Shown here piece after piece: positions 33,493-36,064 of a stretch of DNA of 36,064 bases. This stretch comes from Gammaproteobacteria bacterium. GTDB lineage: Bacteria > Pseudomonadota > Gammaproteobacteria > Burkholderiales > Rhodocyclaceae. The notes under the pieces are model-generated. The model saw only the letters and a program-made list of their open reading frames with translations, was not told the origin of the DNA and searched no databases. Numbering within the stretch: the stretch's first letter is position 1; each line of letters begins with the position of its first letter. Position numbers and translations under genes: made by a program. Location of the stretch: NCBI GenBank assembly GCA_029289265.1, contig JARFTX010000033.1, forward strand, positions 2,750-38,813, given 5' to 3'.

Positions 33493-34680
33493 ATGGACCC
33501 TATCCGCAATCCCTTTTCCCCCGGTGCCGGCACTCCGCCCCCCGAGCTTGCCGGCCGTGACGACCTGCGCGAATCCCTGCGCATCGCGCTCGCGCGCGCC
33601 AGGATCGGTCGCCCGGCAAAGAGTGCCATGCTGGTTGGCCTGCGTGGTGTCGGCAAGACGGTACTGCTGGACCGCATCAGGATGGATGCCGAGACGGCCG
33701 GCATCCACACGGTCCGCGTCGAGGCGCCCGAAGGGCGCTCGCTTCCAGCCCTGCTTGCACCTCAGCTGCGTCAGGCCCTGCTGCGCCTGAGCCAGATCGC
33801 GGCCGCAAAGGACTACGCCGTCCGCGGTCTGCGTGCGCTGGCGGGTTTCGCCCGCAAGCTCAAGGTCACTTTCCGTGATATCGAGGTGGGCATCGACTTC
33901 GAGCCCGAGCCGGGCCTGGCCGACAACGGCGATCTCGAGCATGACCTGCAAGCACTGTTCGAGCAAGTCGGCCTGGCGGCCAAGTCGGCCAACACGGCCC
34001 TGGCGATCTTCATCGACGAACTGCAATACGTGGAGGAGGCGCAGCTGGCAGCCCTCATCACGGCAATGCATCGGACCGAGCAACGGCAGTTGCCCGTAGT
34101 TCTGGTCGGCGCAGGTCTGCCACAACTTCGCGGGCAGATGGGGAATGCCAAGTCGTATGCCGAACGCCTCTTCGATTTCCCCATGATTGGACCGCTACCG
34201 CCCGCCGCGGCCCGCCTCGCGATCGAAAAACCACTCGAGGACGAGGGCGTGGCGATCACCGAACGGGCCCTGAGCCAGATCCTGCATGTTACCCAAGGCT
34301 ACGCGTACTTCCTGCAGCAGTGGGGTAGTCATACTTGGCAGGCGGCGCAGGCATCACCGATCGATATCGACGCCGTCAATGCGGCGTCCATCACCGCCGT
34401 GGCGGCGCTCGACGAGAGCTTCTTCCGCGTGCGCTTCGACCGCCTCACCCCGAAAGAGAAGAAATATCTCCGTGCAATGGCCGCGTTGGGCGAGGGCCCC
34501 CACCGATCGGGCGACATCGCCGCCTGCTTCAACGCGGCCGTGTCTTCCCTGGCTCCGACACGAAGCTCCCTGATCACCAAGGGCATGATCTGGAGCCCCA
34601 ATCACGGCGACACCGCCTTCACGGTGCCGATGTTCGATGAGTTCATGAAGCGGATCATGCCGGGGGACGACTGGCGCTGA
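33493..34680 (+). CDS. AAA+ / ORC1-CDC6-like ATPase
   Basis: 395 residues. After NPFSPGAGTPPPELAGRDDL, Walker A is GLRGVGKT (49-56, Lys55) and Walker B FIDELQ (173-178, Asp175-Glu176). A sensor-like LVGAGLPQLRGQMG follows, and the tail (LTPKEKKYLRAMAALGEGPH onward) looks like a winged helix. This matches the stand-alone ORC1/CDC6-like ATP-binding proteins spread on mobile DNA. Their function is not settled; DNA-linked regulation or defence is plausible. The gene sits alone between two directly oriented AraC copies. Its 3' end overlaps the reading frame of the damaged copy by 79 bp. Confidence 0.87.
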   Translation: MDPIRNPFSPGAGTPPPELAGRDDLRESLRIALARARIGRPAKSAMLVGLRGVGKTVLLDRIRMDAETAGIHTVRVEAPEGRSLPALLAPQLRQALLRLSQIAAAKDYAVRGLRALAGFARKLKVTFRDIEVGIDFEPEPGLADNGDLEHDLQALFEQVGLAAKSANTALAIFIDELQYVEEAQLAALITAMHRTEQRQLPVVLVGAGLPQLRGQMGNAKSYAERLFDFPMIGPLPPAAARLAIEKPLEDEGVAITERALSQILHVTQGYAYFLQQWGSHTWQAAQASPIDIDAVNAASITAVAALDESFFRVRFDRLTPKEKKYLRAMAALGEGPHRSGDIAACFNAAVSSLAPTRSSLITKGMIWSPNHGDTAFTVPMFDEFMKRIMPGDDWR

Positions 34681-35282
34681 TTCTGCCTGCTGCTTTCGGT
34701 GCGTAGGCTTTCGCTCATTCGGTGAATGCGTCGGGCGTTGCAGCGCTCCTGACCCTGCCCCGGCGCCACCCCCGTCCACTCCCGAAACGCCCTGGCAAAG
34801 CTCTTCTCACTATCAAACCTCACCGCCGCCGCGACCTGCTTCACCGGCTTCCTGGTCTGCAGCAGCAGCTTGATCGCCTGCTCCCGCCGGGCGTCGTTCT
34901 TCAGCCTCTGCAGCGACACCGCTTCCTCCTTCAGCTGCCGGTGCAGTGTGCGCACCTTGAGGGCCAATTCCACGGTGGGCGAGGTGAGCGAGGCCCGGCA
35001 CAGCATGCCGTAGCTGGCCCAGGGGAGCCGGCGCTGGAACCACCCCAGGGCCTCGTCGTCGAGCGCCTGCACGGCAATGCCCGACAGGAGCTCCATCTGC
35101 GCCGCGGTGACGCGGGCGTCGGGGTCGGAAAGGAGGGCCTCCGGGATCTGCGCCTGCCGCAGCGCGTTGGCCGGATCCATACCCAGGCGCCGGTAGCCCA
35201 GCGCGATCGCGCGGATGAAGGCGATCGGAGTGGCGGCGCGGCCTCTCGTGAGCTCGGCGGTCGAGGGAGCGAGGATCTTCAT
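34602..35282 (-). pseudogene. AraC-family regulator, internally deleted copy
   Basis: The first 109 residues match the intact copy closely ([20 protein letters not shown]), then [15 protein letters not shown] jumps straight into the DNA-binding domain. Relative to the intact gene, 489 nt (163 codons, corresponding to 32498-32986) are missing; the join is at 34956/34957 and keeps the frame. The effector domain and the first helices of the helix-turn-helix are lost. Beyond WTGVAPG the sequence diverges and reads into the antisense of the ATPase gene until TGA. It may make a 226-residue protein with half a DNA-binding domain, but most likely it is dead. Its place beside liuA suggests it is the original locus. 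Confidence 0.85.
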
Positions 35283-35290
35283 GAGGAGAG

Positions 35291-35331
35291 ATCCTGCGGC
35301 GGCGTGGCAGGATTTGCAACCCTGTTGGCAG
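35291..35331 (-). promoter_or_regulatory. Promoter region of damaged AraC copy
   Basis: TTGCAA (35319-35314), a 17-bp spacer and CAGGAT (35296-35291) on the minus strand, exactly as in the intact copy. The conserved block 35301-35331 also lies about 110-140 bp upstream of liuA, so it could serve the divergent gene as well. Confidence 0.45.
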
Positions 35332-35383
35332 TCGTTACGGCGCGCGCCGCGCTAAGCTTGCGTTCATTTGGGGGCGGTGCGCG

Positions 35384-35389
35384 CATAAT
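35384..35389 (+). promoter_or_regulatory. Possible -10 element of liuA
   Basis: CATAAT at 35384-35389, with TTGCGT 20 bp upstream (35358-35363). A long spacer would suit a MerR-type activator such as LiuR, but no TTTACGT half-site is present here. Confidence 0.35.
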
Positions 35390-35441
35390 CGACCGCGCCG
35401 GCCGCGATCCCGCCAAGCATCCACGGACAAGGAGACAAGCC

Positions 35442-36064
35442 ATGCACATCCCCAGCCTCGACTTCAACCTCGGCGAGACCATCGAAGCGCTGCGCGACAC
35501 GCTGCGCGACTTCTGCGCCGCCGAGATCGCGCCGCGCGCGGCCGAGATCGACCGCGTCAATGAATTCCCCGCCGACCTGTGGAAGAAGCTCGGCGACCTC
35601 GGCGTGCACGGCATGACGGTCGGCGAGGAGTACGGCGGCACCGACATGGGCTACCTCGCGCATATCGTCGCGATGGAGGAGATCTCGCGCGCGTCGGCCT
35701 CGGTGGGCCTCTCGTACGGCGCGCACTCGAACCTCTGCATCAACCAGATTCGCAGAAACGGCACCGAGGCGCAGAAGCAGAAGTACCTGCCCAAGCTGAT
35801 CTCCGGCGAGCACGTGGGGGCGCTGGCCATGAGCGAGCCCAACGCCGGCTCGGACGTGGTGTCGATGAAGCTGCGCGCCGAGCGCAAGGGCGACCGCTTC
35901 ATCCTCAACGGCGCCAAGATGTGGATCACCAACGGGGGCGACGCCGACACGCTGGTGGTCTATGCCAAGACCGACCCCGAGGCCGGCCCGCGCGGCATCA
36001 CCGCCTTCGTCATCGAGAAGGGCATGAAGGGCTTCTCCTGCGGCACCCACCTCGACAAGCTCGG
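35442..36064 (+). CDS. liuA: Isovaleryl-CoA dehydrogenase, 5' part
   Basis: Oxidises isovaleryl-CoA to 3-methylcrotonyl-CoA in leucine breakdown, with FAD and ETF. 207 residues are visible before the window ends. [19 protein letters not shown] begins the N-terminal helical domain. [20 protein letters not shown] is characteristic of the isovaleryl-CoA branch, followed by [18 protein letters not shown] and [18 protein letters not shown], the flavin and substrate region. The catalytic Glu would lie in this central domain or beyond. AAGGAGA precedes the ATG by 8 nt. It probably opens a liu operon continuing out of the window, divergent from the AraC copy. Confidence 0.92.
   Translation, partial: MHIPSLDFNLGETIEALRDTLRDFCAAEIAPRAAEIDRVNEFPADLWKKLGDLGVHGMTVGEEYGGTDMGYLAHIVAMEEISRASASVGLSYGAHSNLCINQIRRNGTEAQKQKYLPKLISGEHVGALAMSEPNAGSDVVSMKLRAERKGDRFILNGAKMWITNGGDADTLVVYAKTDPEAGPRGITAFVIEKGMKGFSCGTHLDKL

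Noticed and set aside
1-36064. CRISPR array or tRNA/rRNA genes
   Set aside because: No regularly spaced repeats and no tRNA- or rRNA-like sequence noticed on reading both strands.

Overview
The window is high-GC DNA (roughly two-thirds G+C by eye, except near 30.8-32.2 kb) from a chemoheterotrophic betaproteobacterium. A Rhodocyclales relative such as Thauera, Azoarcus or Zoogloea fits best. The reasons are the 1,600-residue NAD-glutamate dehydrogenase, the TAXI-TRAP transporter, the class I PHA synthase, the LiuR-type regulator with acyl-CoA catabolic genes, and ANAAT-type -10 elements. The assignment is inferred from gene content only. I see no rRNA, tRNA, CRISPR array or intact transposase.

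Layout. 1-1567 (-): 5' part of a MASE1-CHASE membrane sensor, cut by the window edge. 1955-6775 (+): NAD-glutamate dehydrogenase. 6854-10730 (-): TAXI-TRAP uptake system, binding protein first, then a strong terminator, then a fused permease. 10974-12863: diacylglycerol kinase, a cobalamin/metal-binding receptor-like protein and a PIN-domain protein. 12943-15816 (-): MBL-fold hydrolase and PHA synthase. 16069-21298 (+): LiuR-like MerR regulator, its probable operator-promoter, then thioesterase, a GNAT/beta-carbonic anhydrase fusion, thiolase, acyl-CoA dehydrogenase and a DsbA/kappa-type isomerase. These look like a CoA-ester catabolic operon that yields acetyl-CoA, which could feed the nearby PHA synthase.

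21390-35282 is mostly accessory DNA around the housekeeping gene purT. It holds a class II Fic AMP-transferase with a two-site operator, a dead fic fragment, a DarT-DarG toxin-antitoxin pair preceded by a tiny overlapping ORF, a RhuM-like scrap, a large PLD-nuclease/SF2-helicase/DUF3427-like protein bracketed by imperfect direct repeats, a broken brnA antitoxin, and a lower-GC stretch with an unrecognised 272-residue protein and several hairpins. Last comes an AAA+ ATPase with a perfect 12-bp inverted repeat at its promoter, sandwiched between two copies of an AraC-type regulator gene. One copy is intact; the other carries an in-frame 489-nt deletion. This is the look of a defence or toxin-antitoxin hot spot.

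35442-36064 (+): start of isovaleryl-CoA dehydrogenase (liuA), divergent from the damaged AraC copy. It returns to the branched-chain acyl-CoA theme and is cut by the window end.
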